NCBI GenBank assembly: GCA_028751875.1
Contig: CM054165.1
Coordinates: 22,783,162 to 22,847,161 of the forward strand
Source of the DNA: Rapana venosa
Lineage: Eukaryota > Mollusca > Gastropoda > Neogastropoda > Muricidae
Reading direction: 5' to 3'
DNA length: 64,000 nt
This document shows, piece after piece, positions 33,423-47,354 of the stretch (position 1 is the first letter of the stretch; every line of letters begins with the position of its first letter). A program made the position numbers and the translations under genes. The notes beneath the pieces were generated by a model, which saw only the letters and a list, made by a program, of their open reading frames with translations, made no database searches and was not told where the DNA came from.

Positions 33423-34030
33423 ATCCCCCGCCCCCACACACACCCGCGCGCATGCGGCGCGCACCCACCCCCACACACACCCGCACGCACACCCACACAC
33501 GCCGCCCGCAGCATACACGGTTATAGTATCCATGTTGTTTGTTGTAGTTGATGCTGTTGCTGTTGGTTGTCAATGTTGTTATGTTACGATCTTCAGAGTA
33601 GCACACTGGGGTCACCCCGAATAGTGTACACACCGTACTCATCATCCCACCGGGACTCAACTGAGCTTGGCCAGGCCAAAGCTGTGTCAGTTATTATTGA
33701 TGTCAGCTAATTGCAAGTCATACATTAACACGTTGTTTGTTGTAAAATGTTGTGTTGAGATTGCCTTTCAGCCATTGGACAAGCTCTAACATAACAACCC
33801 GCCCATCCTATGTTAAAGGAGAGGAAAACATCATCGACGTCGGAGTCTGGTGCCTATCTAGTATTATGGCGAGGTGCTGGAAAAAGAGTCATCACGCAAA
33901 CTTTCTCATCCAGTGTAGTTCTTCTTATCTTACCGTGATTCCCGTTGGGCTGGAGGTGGAGTCAGAGTGTGGCATGTTCTGGTTACCCCAGGGGTAAGCT
34001 GGGGGAACGAACAACAACAACAACGTGGAT
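32260..34030. mobile_element. SINE-like units and microsatellites (C)
   Basis: Repeats 15,870-17,640 at an offset of 16,390: two plus SINE-like units (32,260-32,965), CAG/GAT/CA/C runs (32,966-33,525), a minus 3' fragment (33,530-33,665) and a third plus unit (33,690-34,030). Confidence 0.65.
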
Positions 34031-34122
34031 TGTTTTACTCTACAACTGCAACAGAAAGTTTGGCGTGTATGATTTGTGTCAAGTACGTCGCCCCACACTC
34101 TGACCTCAGTAATATCACATAA

Positions 34123-34405
34123 AACATGCGCGCGCGCGCGCACCGCGCACGCACATATTTGACTTTTCACAAAGTCCGAACAGCAGCACCTACGACAGAC
34201 AGGCAAGCGGCAGGCAGGCAGGCAGGTCACACATACACATTTGCTATCACACCGAAACATTACACACGCCAGACAGGACCGACAGACAGGCAGACGACCG
34301 ACAGATAGACTCATACACAGGGCCGACCACACGCACCCGACACGAACGCACGCTACACCACAAACACACACACACACACACACACACAACACACACCCCC
34401 CACCC
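34123..34405. repeat. GCGC/CA and GCAGGCAGG tracts (C)
   Basis: Repeats 17,733-18,015 unchanged. Directly downstream, at 34,440-34,465, copies B and C start to differ (TTCATATTGCGCGCAACAC for TTCATCATTGAGCGCTCACAC). Confidence 0.88.
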
Positions 34406-34603
34406 CACCCCACAGAGAATTCATTTCCCTAATCTACGATAGAAAATCTTCATATTGCGCGCAACACAGCAACTGTTACTGTCTATCATAATTATGAGCC
34501 AAAAAAAAAAATGCGTTGCGCTGCCGTTAAGCGCCTGACAAGTCAGGCCCAGCATCCGTGTAAGATAATAATATAGGATATTGCAGCTAGCAGTGTGACC
34601 TAC

Positions 34604-34719
34604 CTGTACTTTCGATACGAGCCCGGATCTAAACTGCCGAACCAGTAACGGTCTCCTTCCCCTCATAGCGAGAAAATGTCCATTCGAACGCAAGCCGACA
34701 AAAGCGACGTCCAAACTGT
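34604..34719 (-). pseudogene. Candidate exon of copy C, frameshifted
   Basis: Counterpart of 18,217-18,330 with the same acceptor and donor, but 116 bp. Two extra bases (GGGGAAGGAGACCGTTAC for GGGGAAAGACCATTAC) break the frame before the YWFG part, and ATGTTTGAT has become AGTTTAGAT. One copy must be wrong or the exon is dead. Confidence 0.3.
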
Positions 34720-34800
34720 CTGAAACAACAAACAACCTGTAACAAAATTCATGTTGTAAAACCCTGTTTAAGAATGTGCTGTATAGTGTGGATATCACCT

Positions 34801-35457
34801 ACTCAGGGGCCCGAACATAGAGGGCGGCAAGCGCCATCTCCTCTCCTCGCTGTTTTACCTTCCCTGGCCCTTAAGCGGGCAGGTATCCTTTACAGCTGGG
34901 GCACTTGGGGAGGGGGGGGGGGGGGTGACTGTAACTGAAAGCACAGGCGCGGGCAAACGGTCCCATCCAACTGGTGGTAACACGCTCGATGCTGCTTACC
35001 CCTTGGCTGGGGAAAAGGAGTGCTCTGCCCCACTGAGCTATCCGTCCCCTCGAGTGGAAAACCACCTCAAATAAGCGACAAGAAACCAACTTTCAAAACA
35101 GGTAATCTCTTTGTCTCAAAGCCCAGATACAGTTTTAGCGCTGTGGTACTATTAGGGAAAAGGTAAAGGAACTGGGAACGCTCAGTGGTCGGCGCACTCG
35201 CATTCCCCCCAGCCAAGTTAAGCAAGCGTCGAGCGATGGTTCCAGTTGGAAGGGTGACCGTTTGCGCGCCTTGGCTCAGTACCGTACCCCCAGTTCACCG
35301 CTGTAAATGGGTTACTGCCCACTTTGGGTCAAGGAAGGTTAAAGCACGTCGAGGGAGAGGAGATGGGCGCAGCCCTCCATATGCTGGGCCCTAGAGAAGT
35401 GAGGTCTCTGACACCTCGCTCCCTACGACCTTATAGGATATGGGAACTCTTTACCTT
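34801..35457. mobile_element. Two tRNA/5S-like SINE copies, head to head (C)
   Basis: 34,801-35,057 (minus) and 35,178-35,457 (plus) repeat 18,412-18,668 and 18,789-19,068, poly-G interruption included. Confidence 0.8.
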
Positions 35458-35932
35458 TTTTTAAAAAATATATGGGAGGATATTTTTTCGTAAAACGTTT
35501 CCTCCCCTCCCTAGCACAAAAAGGTTTGGGAAAGCATTCGAAGTAGTGGGGCAACGGCAAAAAAAAGCAACGGAAATCAACTTTTCACAACGGATATTCT
35601 TGTTAAGACTAGACAGACTATCATCATCTGTGACGAATTCATGGGATCCCAGAGAAAACTAAACTCTCCCCCCCCCCCTCTCTCTCTCACTCTCTCTTCT
35701 CTCTGTCTCTCAGGACAACGTGAACGACGAGAACTGAAGGGTGTGCTGTTAGTAAACTGCTGCAAATTTTTGCATTTTTAGCTTCAACATGTCAGTTACT
35801 GGCCTTCAGCAACTGTAATACCAACTTTAAACGCCTGTTGATCGACAACGTGGTATCGAGTAGGAAAGTCGCGGGGAGCGCGCCGCGTTGTGTTGTTTGC
35901 GAATGAAGCCAGTGACAAGCCAGTGTCAACAG

Positions 35933-38900
35933 AAATGGGGACCCGAGCAGAACAGGTAACTCCGAGTTCAGGTCTACACCAAGAAACCCCATGCCATCCG
36001 TCGCGCTCCAGAAGCAGACAAACACCCGAAAGGACAGGCAAGACGCCAATGTGACAGTGACAGTGTCTGGAAGAGGCGGTCTTGTGTTAACACTGACTCC
36101 TGCTCGCTGTGGCACCAGAAGAAAAACCAACCAGTGGGTACACGCGCTGTGTGTCAGCAGTGCAGTGACTGCCTCGGCCACACCAGATTCACTTATCTAC
36201 TGGTGTGTCCAGGCAACCGACAGGAAGATCAGAGTGTCTCTGAAGCGGTCTAGCTGAGGTGGCTGACGTGGCTGCACAGAGGGATGCCTCTGATACTGGT
36301 CTTGTGGAAACAGTATGAGTCTACTCAAAAATGACAAACGAGTGCCGCGTTGGACAGCAGAGACACACACCGTTTCGAAAAGGTTGAGGTACATAGTTCA
36401 GGCGATCAACCATTGTGATGTGTGAATCGATGACATCGCCAGGAATATCATGTCATGGAGATACTGGCGCGGAATCTCAGTGTTTGTTCTGGGTACAACA
36501 AGCAAGACGCGAAAAAACATTGTTGCCCAGAAGAACGGTCAGGCATGCCAGACTTGAAAGGGAAGCAGCGTCCTACACACAACCGTCCTAACCTCCACAC
36601 GTCCTACACCAACACGTCCTAACACACACCAGCAGACCCAGTGGGGCCTGCTGCGCAGGACTTACATCTTTTCGGGACTGATCCGTGTGCCATGGGCTGA
36701 CTTCGTGGCGTGATGAGACTGGCAAGAAAGGCTGTTTAGAACTTGAGACAAGGACAATAATGTATCGACTCTTGATGTACATACACTTCTGCCAATGGAT
36801 TCCATGTCATTGTAATCGCGTCGCGTTCAAATATCGTTGTTCCCGCGCGTAAATGGCTTGCTTGTAAATAGGCATAAAAATTTTGTCAATTGTCATTTGT
36901 CAATTGTCTCTGTGTCTCTCACTGTCTCTCTCTCTCTCTTCGTGTTTTTTATAGAGACATAAGATGGCATTTTAAATGACACAACATGCAATTTTATTTC
37001 AACCTATAAATACAACATAACACACATCTTAACCGTTGCAGCACTTGAAGTCCCACACATATACAACCCACACACCAACACCCACCAAACGCGCGCGCAC
37101 GCACTCCCCCCCCCACCCATACCCCCACCCAACCATCACATAACTCCACCCCTGTAGGAGGCAAAGGTATTAAAACCAATGCTGAAAAGACATCTCTCAA
37201 TTTTATTTACGCTCGTAATACACACTCCCCCACCACCACACACCCCAACCACACACCCACACCCGCACCCGCCACCCCCCCCCAATGTCGTACACTCCAA
37301 TGGTCCTTTAGGAGGGGAAAGGGGGGGGGGGGGGTGATAAATCCAATAACTGGGGCACCAAAAACAAGCAAAAAGATAATTTTTCTCAACTTGTCGAGGG
37401 GGAAGAATCCATACACGTGGGGCACCCTCCCCCCCTTCAAAAAAACGAAAAAGAAAATTAAAAAAAAAGACTTTTGGAAGAGGAGGGGTGGGGGGGGCGA
37501 GAATCCAAACAAGTGGGGCCACCAAAAAATCAACCACAGCAACACAAAAAAGTTACAACCCTCCCCCCAAACCCCCCCCCCCCACCAAAAAAACCCCCAT
37601 AGAAACCAAGACAACGAAAAAAAGCAGACAGAAAGGTACATGCGCGCGCGCGCGACACCCACAACACACACCACACACACCACACACACACACACACACA
37701 CCACACACCCACACACACACACCCACACACACACCCACCCCACACACTCACAAACACACGCGCACAACCCACACACCATACACACCCCAACCACCCACCC
37801 CCCACCACACACCACACACACCCTACAACACACACACCCACACACACACACCACGCACGCACCACACACACACACAAACACCCACCCCGACTTTCCAAAC
37901 ATCTTCTCTTTCTGCAGACCGCTTGTGACAGCGCATGAGGCGATGTTCCTCGCAGTAATCCTTCGGATCTGCATTTCATTCACGGTCGGCTGGTGTTAAG
38001 GAATGACGTCACCCTGTCTGGTCCCACCCTGTGAGACAATTTGGTTAGGCTGCACACCGGTATTAACAAAATCCCGCTTCTTCATTCTGTTTGTTCTATG
38101 GACTCGTGCGTGTCGTTGGCAGTGCTGTGCGTGCGTGCGTGTGTGTGTGTGTGTGTGGTGTGAGTGTGTGTGCTGTGTGTGGTGAGTGTGTGTGTGTGAG
38201 TGTGTGTGTGAGTGTGTGTGTGTGAATTCATACGCACGTACAAAGGCATCTACAGAAATCAAAACAATAATTGTGAACGACTAGCCTCTGACTCAAAACT
38301 CTCATATGCTTTTTGAGAAATTTAGGTAGGTTTGAATTTTTAATTAAAGCAAACACTGTACCCCTCAGTCTTTGTCGGCAGCTAGCTTCCTTACCGCCTA
38401 ATGCTTGCGGGGACAACGCTGATAGGCCAACAGGCACCCCTCCTTTGAAGGTTATTTCCAACTTTCTCGAGACTACCTCTATTACCTCAATCCCCCTACA
38501 CCATGTGCGCAGTCCCATCATCTGCTTGCTTATGCTTAAAAATAAATCTGTGAAACCACCAAACTTTTTTTCCACTCGCCTCTATACCAAGATACAACAT
38601 GACCTCCAATTAATACCAGTGTGTCGCCTGACGGAGCAGCAGAGTGGGTAGTACAGCCGTGTTAGTGTGTGTCAAGTCAAGTCAAGTCAGAATGATCTAT
38701 TTTGAGGGTAACGATATCGGCGTACAGATGCCACTTTTTATCTTATCCTGCTCACACCCACACAAAGAAAATCAAGAAAAACTGACATATAAAAGCAATC
38801 ACAATACACTGTTCCCCCACACGATGACGCCAAAAATCTCCTGCGCATTTTATTTTACTATACATCCATTACTAATAACATAAATTATTTATATATATAT

Positions 38901-39684
38901 AAATATATATTATCGTCCTATTAAATATAAATTGTGGGTGTGTGTTGTGTGAGTGTGTGAGTGTGTGTGTCTGTGATGTGTTAAGTGTGTGTGTAGAGTT
39001 GTGTGTGTGTGTGTGTGTAGTTGGGTGTGTGTAGTGTGTGTGTAGTGTATGTGTGTGTGTAGTGTGTGTGAGTGTGTGTGAGAGAGAGAGTGAGTGAGGA
39101 GAGGACAGCCCCCGCGACCGCGAAAGATACCGAGACCAAGAGAGCCCGGCCGGGTCAGCCATAGACAAAGGAGCGCCGAGGCCTAGAGCGAGCCATGCAA
39201 GGAGCAAAACTACGGACTGAGATCCACAAGAGGAATATATATACTATTCCACACACCCATCAGACACGCACAAACATACGTACATCCAGACAGACACGCC
39301 ACACATACGTACATCGACAGGACACGCACACACATACACACACAGAACTAGAGGGATGAGAGAGAGAGAGAGAAAGTGATAGAGACAGACAGGAGAGAGG
39401 TGGGGGGGGGGGGGGGGGGGTGGGGGGGGGGGGGGGGGGGGGGAGGGGGGGGGGGGGGGGGGGGGGGTCAGAGACAGAGAGCGACAGAAACAGACAGGAC
39501 AGACACAGGGACAGGAGCCAGACCGACCAAGTCATACACACCCCCGTGCGAGAGAGAGAGTGTGTGTGTGTGTGTGTGTGTGAGACGAGAGAGAGAAGAG
39601 AGAGGAGAGAGAGGGAGAGAGGAGAGAGAGAGAGAGAGGAAAACACACTTCACTCAGAGATCGCGCTAGGAGAGGGAGTAAGGG

Positions 39685-39717
<33 letters not shown>

Positions 39718-41029
39718 CGAGGCCGCGAGAGTAGAGAGAGAGGAGAGAGAGAGCGAGCGATCACACACTTACACACCGAGATAGAGATCGAGAGAGGGAG
39801 AGGGATGAGAGAAGAGCGAGAGAGAGAGGAGAGAGAGAGAGAAGAGAGAGCGGGAGAGAGAGAGCGAGAAAAGAACACATTTCCAGAGAGCGAGAGAGAG
39901 AGAGAGAGAGAGTGAGAGAGAGAGCGCGCGTGAGAGCGCGAGAAAGAACACATGTACACAGAGAGAGAGAGCGAGAGAGAGATAGAGAGTAGAGAGAGAG
40001 AGAGAGAGAGGAGAGAGACACACACACAACACACACACAACACAACACAACCCCTCCCCCCTCCCCCCCACCCACACACCTCAGAACAAGACAAGACAAA
40101 TCACAAAGTTTTATAAATCCCCAAACACCAAAACAAACACCCCCAACAAACCCAAACAAAAACGGAACCACGTCAGTCAGTCTTACCCCACCCGTGGCCG
40201 GAACTTAACCGCACTTGAGGACAAGCTTGTTGCGGGCTTTGGCTTTGAAGGGCCAGATTTCAACACAAGTCTCCGGTACTGGCAATGTAGATTGTCTTGC
40301 GCCAGTTGCTTGGACAGTGGCGTGCGGCCGCGATGGTCACATCACACTCAGCCCATCCCTCAGGCTGACTAGAAACGGGAAGGGCACAGGGGACGTGAGA
40401 CATTCCGACCTCCCGCGTTTCTGTCATGGAAGGAAACTGACCGTGATGGAAATAACAAGGAGTTTTGTTGTTTATTTTGTTGTTTGGTTGATGTTTTTGT
40501 TAGGGCACGGGGGGGTAGTACAGTGGTCAGAGGACAACGCGGTTTTGCCCAAACACTCGCTTCCCCCAGCCAGGTTAAGCAGCGTCGGTAGCGTGGTTAC
40601 AGACTGGAAGGGTGACCGTATGCGCACCTTGGTTCACTCCAGTACCCGTTTCCCCCGCTGTAAATGGGTACTGCCCTCTTTAGGGTCAGGCCGGTAAAGC
40701 ACCGAGGCGAGAGGCAGATGGGGCACTGCCCTCAATATGCTGGCCCTTAGAGAAGAGAGGTCTTGACGCCTCACTCCCTCGACCTATAGGTTATGGGATC
40801 CTTTAACCTTTACGGTTTTCAGGGTATTGAGGAGTGGTGGTTCTCAAGTGGATAGGTGCCCGTTTGCGGTCCTTGTCTACAGTACAGTTGCCGGTTCACC
40901 CGCTGTAAATGGGTAAGTTCCGGGAAGGGGGAAAGCAGCGAGGGGAGGCGCGGGAGGCGCGGAGATGGGCGCTGCTGTTAATTGCTGGCTCTCCACATCG
41001 CTCCCAAGTTCACCTGAATCACTTATATA
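35933..41029 (+). repeat. Left arm of imperfect palindrome (C)
   Basis: Copy of 19,544-24,640. It contains, at +16,389, all subfeatures described for B: CA-rich tracts 37,069-37,884, GT 38,127-38,224, AT/GT 38,889-39,094, the 65-base G run 39,401-39,468, GA block 39,547-40,029 and SINE copies 40,514-40,814 and 40,825-41,014. Confidence 0.92.
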
Positions 41030-41080
41030 TATATATATATTTATATAAATATATATATATCTATATATCTATATATATAT
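41030..41080. repeat. AT microsatellite at the palindrome centre (C)
   Basis: Same loop as 24,641-24,691, without change; the axis is near 41,049. Confidence 0.93.
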
Positions 41081-42116
41081 TCTGGTGAACTTGGGAGCGA
41101 TGTTGAGTGCCAGCAAATTAAACCGCCGCGCCCATCCTCCTTCTCTCCTCTCCACTCCACGCTGCTTTCCCCTTCCGGACCTTACATTTACAGGATGGGT
41201 GAACCGGGGCACTGTCCTGAAGCCAGGACGCAAACGGGTCACTCTCCACTTGCGGAACCACCACTTCAATACCCCTTTTAAAACCGTAAAGGTAAAGTAG
41301 TCCCATACCCTATAAGTGTAGTAGGGGAGTGGGCGTCCGAGACCTCACTTCTCTAAGGGCCAGCATATTGAGGCCGTGGGCGCCTCACCTTCCTGCTGCT
41401 TTACCTTCCCTGCACCTAAAAACACCAGGGGGAAGGGGCCGGTACAATTTACAGCTGGGAGCACTGGGGGAACTGAATTGAGCCCGGTGCGCCAAACGTC
41501 ACCATCCAGTCTGTTCACACGCTCGACGTGCTTAACTGGTGGGGGGAAAGCGAAGTGTTTTGGGCAAAAACCGGCGCATTCTCAGACCAAGCACTACCCC
41601 CGTGCCCACAACCCACCCACACACAAACCAACAACAAAAATAACAAAACAAAACTCCTTGTTATTTCCATCACGGTCAGGTTTCTACCAAGAAGAAACGC
41701 TGGAGGTTGAAAGTCTCATTCCCCTGACCCTTCCCGTTTTCTAGTCAGCCTGAGGATGGGCTGAGTGTGGAGTGTGGCCAAGCGGCCGCACGCCACGTGG
41801 TTCCCCAGGCAACAGCGCAGACAAATCTACAAATTTCCACGGTACCGTGGGAGACTGTTTGAAGTGCTGGCCTCACAGCAAAGCCTCAACACGCTTGGCC
41901 TCAAGTTCTGGTATAGTTCCGGCACGGCTTTGGGTAAGACTGACTGACGTGGTTCGTTTTTTGTTGGGGTTTTTTGCGGTGGTGGGTTTGTTTTGTTTTT
42001 TTAATTATAAAATTTGGGTATATGTCATGTTTGTCATATGTGCGTGTGGGGGGGGGTGGGGGGGGGGGTTGTGTTGTGTTGTGTGTTGTGTTGTGTCGCC
42101 CCTGTGTCTCTCTCTC

Positions 42117-42151
<35 letters not shown>

Positions 42152-42473
42152 ACTCTCTTCTCTGTGAAAATGTGTCATTCTCTCTCACTCTACTCTTCTC
42201 TTTCTCTCTCTCTCTCCTCTCTCTCTCTCTCTTCTGTACATGTTGTTCTTCTCTTTTCTCTCCCTCTTCTCTCTCTCTCTCTCTCTCACTCTTCTCTCTC
42301 TCTCTCTCTTCCCCCTCTCTCTCTTATCTCTATCTCTGTGTGTAGTGTGTGATCTCTCTCTCTCTCTCTCTCTCTCTACTCTCTCTCTCTCTCTCTCTTC
42401 TCTCCTCTCTCTCTCTCTCTTCCCCTTCTCCCTTCTCTATCTCTATCTCTGTGTGTAAGTGAGTTTTCTCTCT

Positions 42474-42529
<56 letters not shown>

Positions 42530-43875
42530 CCCACACACCACACACTCTCTCTTCTCTCACTGTGTGTGTTATGATCTGGTTCTGTCTTGTCTCGTTCCTG
42601 TGTTGTCTGTCTGTTTCTGTCTCTCCTGTCTCCGTCTCTCTCTGTCTGTCCTCTCTCACTTTCTCTCTCTCTCTCTCTCCCTCTATTTCTGTGTTGTGTA
42701 TGTGTGTGCGTGTCTGTCTGTATGTACGGATGTGTGTGCGTGTCTGTCTGTATGTACGTATGTGTGTGCGAGTCTGTATGAGTTGTGTGTAATCTGTCTA
42801 TTATTCTCTTTGGATCTCAGTGCGTAGTTTTTGTCTCCTTTCTGGTCTCTCTCTATTCTCTCAGTTCACTATGTCTATGTCTTGTCTGTCTGTCTCTCTC
42901 ATTCTCTGTATCTTCTCTTGTCTCTGTTTCTGTCTCTCTCACTCACTCTCTCTCTCACAACACACACACACACACCACAACAACATACCTACACACACAC
43001 TCCACTAACCCAACTACACACACACTCCACCCACCACACTACACACCCATTAAACACACACACACACACACACCCAACACACACACACACACCACACCTT
43101 TATATTTTAGCTAGCCATATTATTATATATAACTATATATAAATTCTATATATTTATTTATTTACTTTCTTTAATTATATTAAAAAAATCTCCATAGATT
43201 TTTGTCTTCAACGTGTGTGAACATTGTATTTTGAATGGCTTTTATATGTCAGGTTTTCTAGATTTTCTTTTTTTTTGTGTGTTATGTGTGGGCAGAGAAA
43301 AAACGTTGCATAAACTAATCTTTTACCTCAAAAAAGATCATTCTGACTTGACTTGACTTGGACAACACTAACCTCGGCTGTACTACCCACGGCTGCTGCA
43401 CGTAGGCTCCACACAGGTATTAATTTGGAGGTCATTGTAGTATCTTTTGTATAGCGAGCAGGTGGAAAAAAATGTTGGTGAATTCACGATTTTTTTAAAG
43501 CATAAAAAATGGCACTGCGCACATGTTTGGGGGATTGGGATTTAGAGGTCAGAGTCCGAGAAGTTGGAAATAAAAAAAACCAACCATCAAATGAGGTCTA
43601 GCCTGTCGTTCCTACAGCGATGACCCGCATGCCTATAGCGGTAAGAACGCTAGCAGACGACAAAGGACTGAGGGGGGTACCGTGTTTGCTTTAAATTTAA
43701 AAATTTCAAACCTCCCCAAAAATTTCTTCAAATCACATGGAGTTTTGAGGTCAGAGGCTAGTCTTCCACAAAGGTTGTTTTAATTCGGTAGCATGCCTTA
43801 AGTTACGTGCGGGTATGAAACACACAACACACCCACACACACACACCACACACCACACCACACACACACACACAC

Positions 43876-43910
<35 letters not shown>

Positions 43911-46189
43911 GCCCGCACGCCACGCACGCCACGCACGCGTCACATAGAAACACAAGAATGAAAGAGGATTTTTTTTAAAACGGTGATGCAGCCTAAACCA
44001 AATTGTCTTACAGGGTGGTACCGACAGTGTGACGTTCATTCCTAACACCTCCGACCTTGACATTGAACTGCAGAACGAGGATTACAGCGGGAACATCGCC
44101 ACAGCTCTGCACAAGCGGGGTCTGCGAAAGAGATGATGTTTGGAAAGGGTCAGGTGTGTTGGGTGGTGTGTTGTGTTGTGTGTTGTGTCGTGCGTGCGTG
44201 TGTGTGTGTGTGGGTGTGTGTGTGTGTGTGTGGTGAGTGTGTGTGTTGTGTGAGTGTGTGTGTGTGGTGTGTAGTGTGTGTGTTGTTGTGCGCGTGTTGT
44301 TTGTGTAGTGTAGTGTGTGTTTTGTGTGGTGTGTGTGTGTAGTGTGTGTGTGTGTTTTGTGTGTGTGTGTGTGTGTTTGCTGTGTTAGTGTGTGTGTGTG
44401 TGAGTGTTGAGTTGTGCGCGCGCGGCGCGCCATGTACCTTTCTTGTCAGTTCTTTTTTTTCGTTTTACTTGTTTGTTATGGGGGTTTTTTGTTGGGGCGG
44501 GGGGGGTATGGGGGGGAGGGATGAAAACTTTTTGTTGTTGCTGTTGTGATTTTTTTTGGGGTGCCCCACTTGTTTGGATTCTCCCCCCCCCCCTCCTCCC
44601 CTCTCCAAAATCTTTTTTTTTAATTTTCTTTTTCTTTTGATTTGAGGGGGGGATGGTCTGCCCCACTTGTATGGTTCTTTCCCCCTCTACAAATTTTTTT
44701 AAAATTATCTTTTTCTTTTTTTGGTGCCCTCAGTACTTTGGATTTAACCCCCCCCCCCATTCCCCTCACGTACCATTGTATTACTACATTGGGGGGGGGG
44801 TGGGTGCGTGTGCTTCGTGTGAGTGTGTGTGTGTGGTGTGTGTGTGAGTGATGTGTGTGTGTGTGTAATACGAGCGTATAATTAATAAGTTTATATTGTC
44901 ATTGCTAGTCAATGGTTTATATTCCCATTGCCTTCTACATGGCCGTGTGTGTTATGGGTGGATGGGTGGGTGAGTGTAAGGGGGGGGGGGGGGGGCGGCG
45001 TGCGTGCGCGGCGTCTGTGTATCGTGTGGGTGAGTGGGTGTAAATGTTGTTGACATCCAGTGCTGTTCACCTGTTAAGATGTGTGTTATGTTTACTGTTT
45101 TCAGTTTAAAAAAGGGCATTGATGTGTCCATTATAACTGCCACTCTAATTTCTCTATAAAAAACACTAGAGAGAGAGGAGCGACAGTGATGAGACCCAGC
45201 GACCATTGACAACTGACACTTGACAACCAATATTTGCTATTTCGCAATCAAGCCATATAGCGCGCGGTAACAAACCGATATTGAACGCGCCGCGATTACA
45301 CAGACCTGGCAAAACCAAGGCAGAATTCGGTATTGTCATCACGAATTCGATACATACATTGTCCTTCTGTTAATTTCAAAACAGTCCATTCCTTTTCAGT
45401 TCCTGCAGCCGCGAAGGACAGCCCTGTTACAACGGCTCAGGTCCCGAAGAAGCATGAAATTCTGCTCAGCATGGCCCACTGTTTCTGCGTAGTTGTGTGA
45501 TAGGACGTGTTGTGTGTTGTGACGTGTTGTGTGGTTAGCGACGTGTTGTGTGTTAGGTCGCAGCTTCCTATACGAAGTTGGCAAGCCGACGTTCTCTTAT
45601 GGAACAAGTGTTATTCTTTCTTGCTTGATGTACCAGAACACACACTTAGATTCCTCGCCCGAATCTCCATTCCAAGCGTATTCCCGGGCGCTGTCACTGA
45701 TTCACACATCACAATGTTTTGATCGCCCTGACTATGTCCCACAACTTTGAAACGTGTGTTTCTCTAGCTGTCCAAACGCTGCACTCGTTTGTCAGTTAGA
45801 GTACGACAATATGTTTCACCACTACCGTATCGGAGTCATCCACTGTGCAGCCAACTGTCAGCACCTCATCAGACGCTTCAGAAGACTCACTGTCTTCCTG
45901 TTGGTGTGGATCCACAGTAGATCACGTTGAATCTGGTGTGGCCGAGGGCATTCACAGCCTGCTGACACACAGCCTGTGTACCACTGGTTTTGTTTTTCTT
46001 CTGTTTCCACATCGAAAGGGAGTCAGTGTACACAAGACCGGCTCTTCAAGACCTGTCACTGTCCCCTTGGCGACTTGCTGTCTTCTTGGTGTTGTCTGCT
46101 TCAAGGGAGGTCGCGACGGATAAGCCCTGGGGGTTTCTTGTGATCGCCCTGAACTCGGGAGTTATGTTTCTAGCACTGGGTCGCCAATT
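41081..46189 (-). repeat. Right arm of imperfect palindrome (C)
   Basis: Copy of 24,692-29,800 with mirrored SINE copies (41,094-41,589), TC block (42,039-42,554), CA/AT tracts (42,955-43,180), CA/ACGC (43,814-43,941), the weak exon candidate (44,014-44,136) and GT/G-rich tracts (44,159-45,034). Confidence 0.92.
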
Positions 46190-46560
46190 GATAGATTTAG
46201 ATAGATAGATGGATGGATAGTGGTGAAGTAAATAGTAGATAGATAGATAGATTTTGATATGTGTAACATAGATTGATATATATGTAAACAATAATATCAC
46301 ACACACACACACATGTATAATTATATGCATATGATGTATATGTCTGTCTGTCTGGATTAGAATGTGCGCGTTGCAAATAAGTGTGTGTGTGGTTGGTGGG
46401 GTGTATGTGGGGTTTGTGTTGTGTGTGTGTTTGTGTGTGTGTGTGGTGTGTGGTGGTGTGTGTGTGTGTGTTGTGTGTGTGTGTAATGTGTGTTGTGGTG
46501 TGTGTGTGTGTGGGGTGTACGCACACGTGTATATGCCTGTACCTGCTCGCGCAAAATGCT
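46190..46560. repeat. GATA, CA and GT microsatellites
   Basis: GATAGATAGATGGATG to about 46,250, CA at 46,299-46,312, CTGTCTGTCTG at 46,343, then GT with many breaks to 46,512. First sequence after copy C; no homology to the start of any copy. Confidence 0.9.
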
Positions 46561-46810
46561 TGTACGTGTACGTGTGTGTGTGTGCATTTTTGCGTGCGTC
46601 CAGGTCAGGTGTGCTCTTTTGTGCCTTAGTGCACGCCTGCATGCGCTTGCGCGCGCGTGCGTACGAGCGTGCGTGTTTCAGCGATCATGTCGCAGCCTAA
46701 AGTCGCCCCAAAGGGGAAGGAAGCAGCTATTAAAGGGTAAAAGTTTAAAATATCGTTATTTCCCCTTTGGGAAGGGTTTTCCTCTCTCTCTCTCTCTCTC
46801 CTCTCTCTCT

Positions 46811-46868
<58 letters not shown>

Positions 46869-47349
46869 CCCTCCTTCTCTCGCTGAAGTCGTTCGGGGGC
46901 TCCACTAAACTGGGATAAATTGTGTACCTGGCCTATCAAAGATAAAATCAAAATGTTTGTGGAGAAAGTAATTTTGATATTTCTGTCAGTCTTCAACAAA
47001 ATCCTAGGACAAAATCTGTATATAAAAAAAATAAATAGATAAATAAATAAATAAAATTAATAATGATAAAATTAAGAAGAAGTAACTAATAAATGAATAA
47101 ATAAATAAATAAAATTTTGAATCCCCTCGTGGGGATGCCAGGGGGCCTGTCAGTATAAACAGCATTATCTTCTGGATAATTCTGTGCTAGAAATTCTCCC
47201 TTTTCTATCCCTCCCTTTGTTTCTGCCTTGCTCCTTTTTCTTCCTGTCACCACCACCTCCTTCTTGTCTATTTTTCTGCCTTCTTGGTCCATTCTCTTGC
47301 CTTTTTTTTTTTTCATTTCTTCCAAAAACGCTTAAAAGATTTACAATTC
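46561..47349. repeat. TC block, AAAT repeats and spacer without a gene
   Basis: TC repeat at 46,779-46,880, (AAAT)n at 47,030-47,055 and 47,087-47,112, pyrimidine-rich sequence at 47,200-47,315. Between them short unique-looking stretches; no splice-flanked or conserved frame was seen. Confidence 0.75.
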
Positions 47350-47354
47350 TCTCC

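Larger units (their letters stand above)
29814..46189. repeat. 16.39-kb unit, copy C
   Basis: Near-identical to 13,424-29,800. The bases before it (CGTTTTCACACCC, 29,801-29,813) resemble the TTTTCTTACACCC that precedes the same minisatellite position in copy A (8,606-8,618), so C extends the homology to A slightly further left than B does. It ends with the palindrome arm at 46,189, after which GATA repeats begin. Confidence 0.93.
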
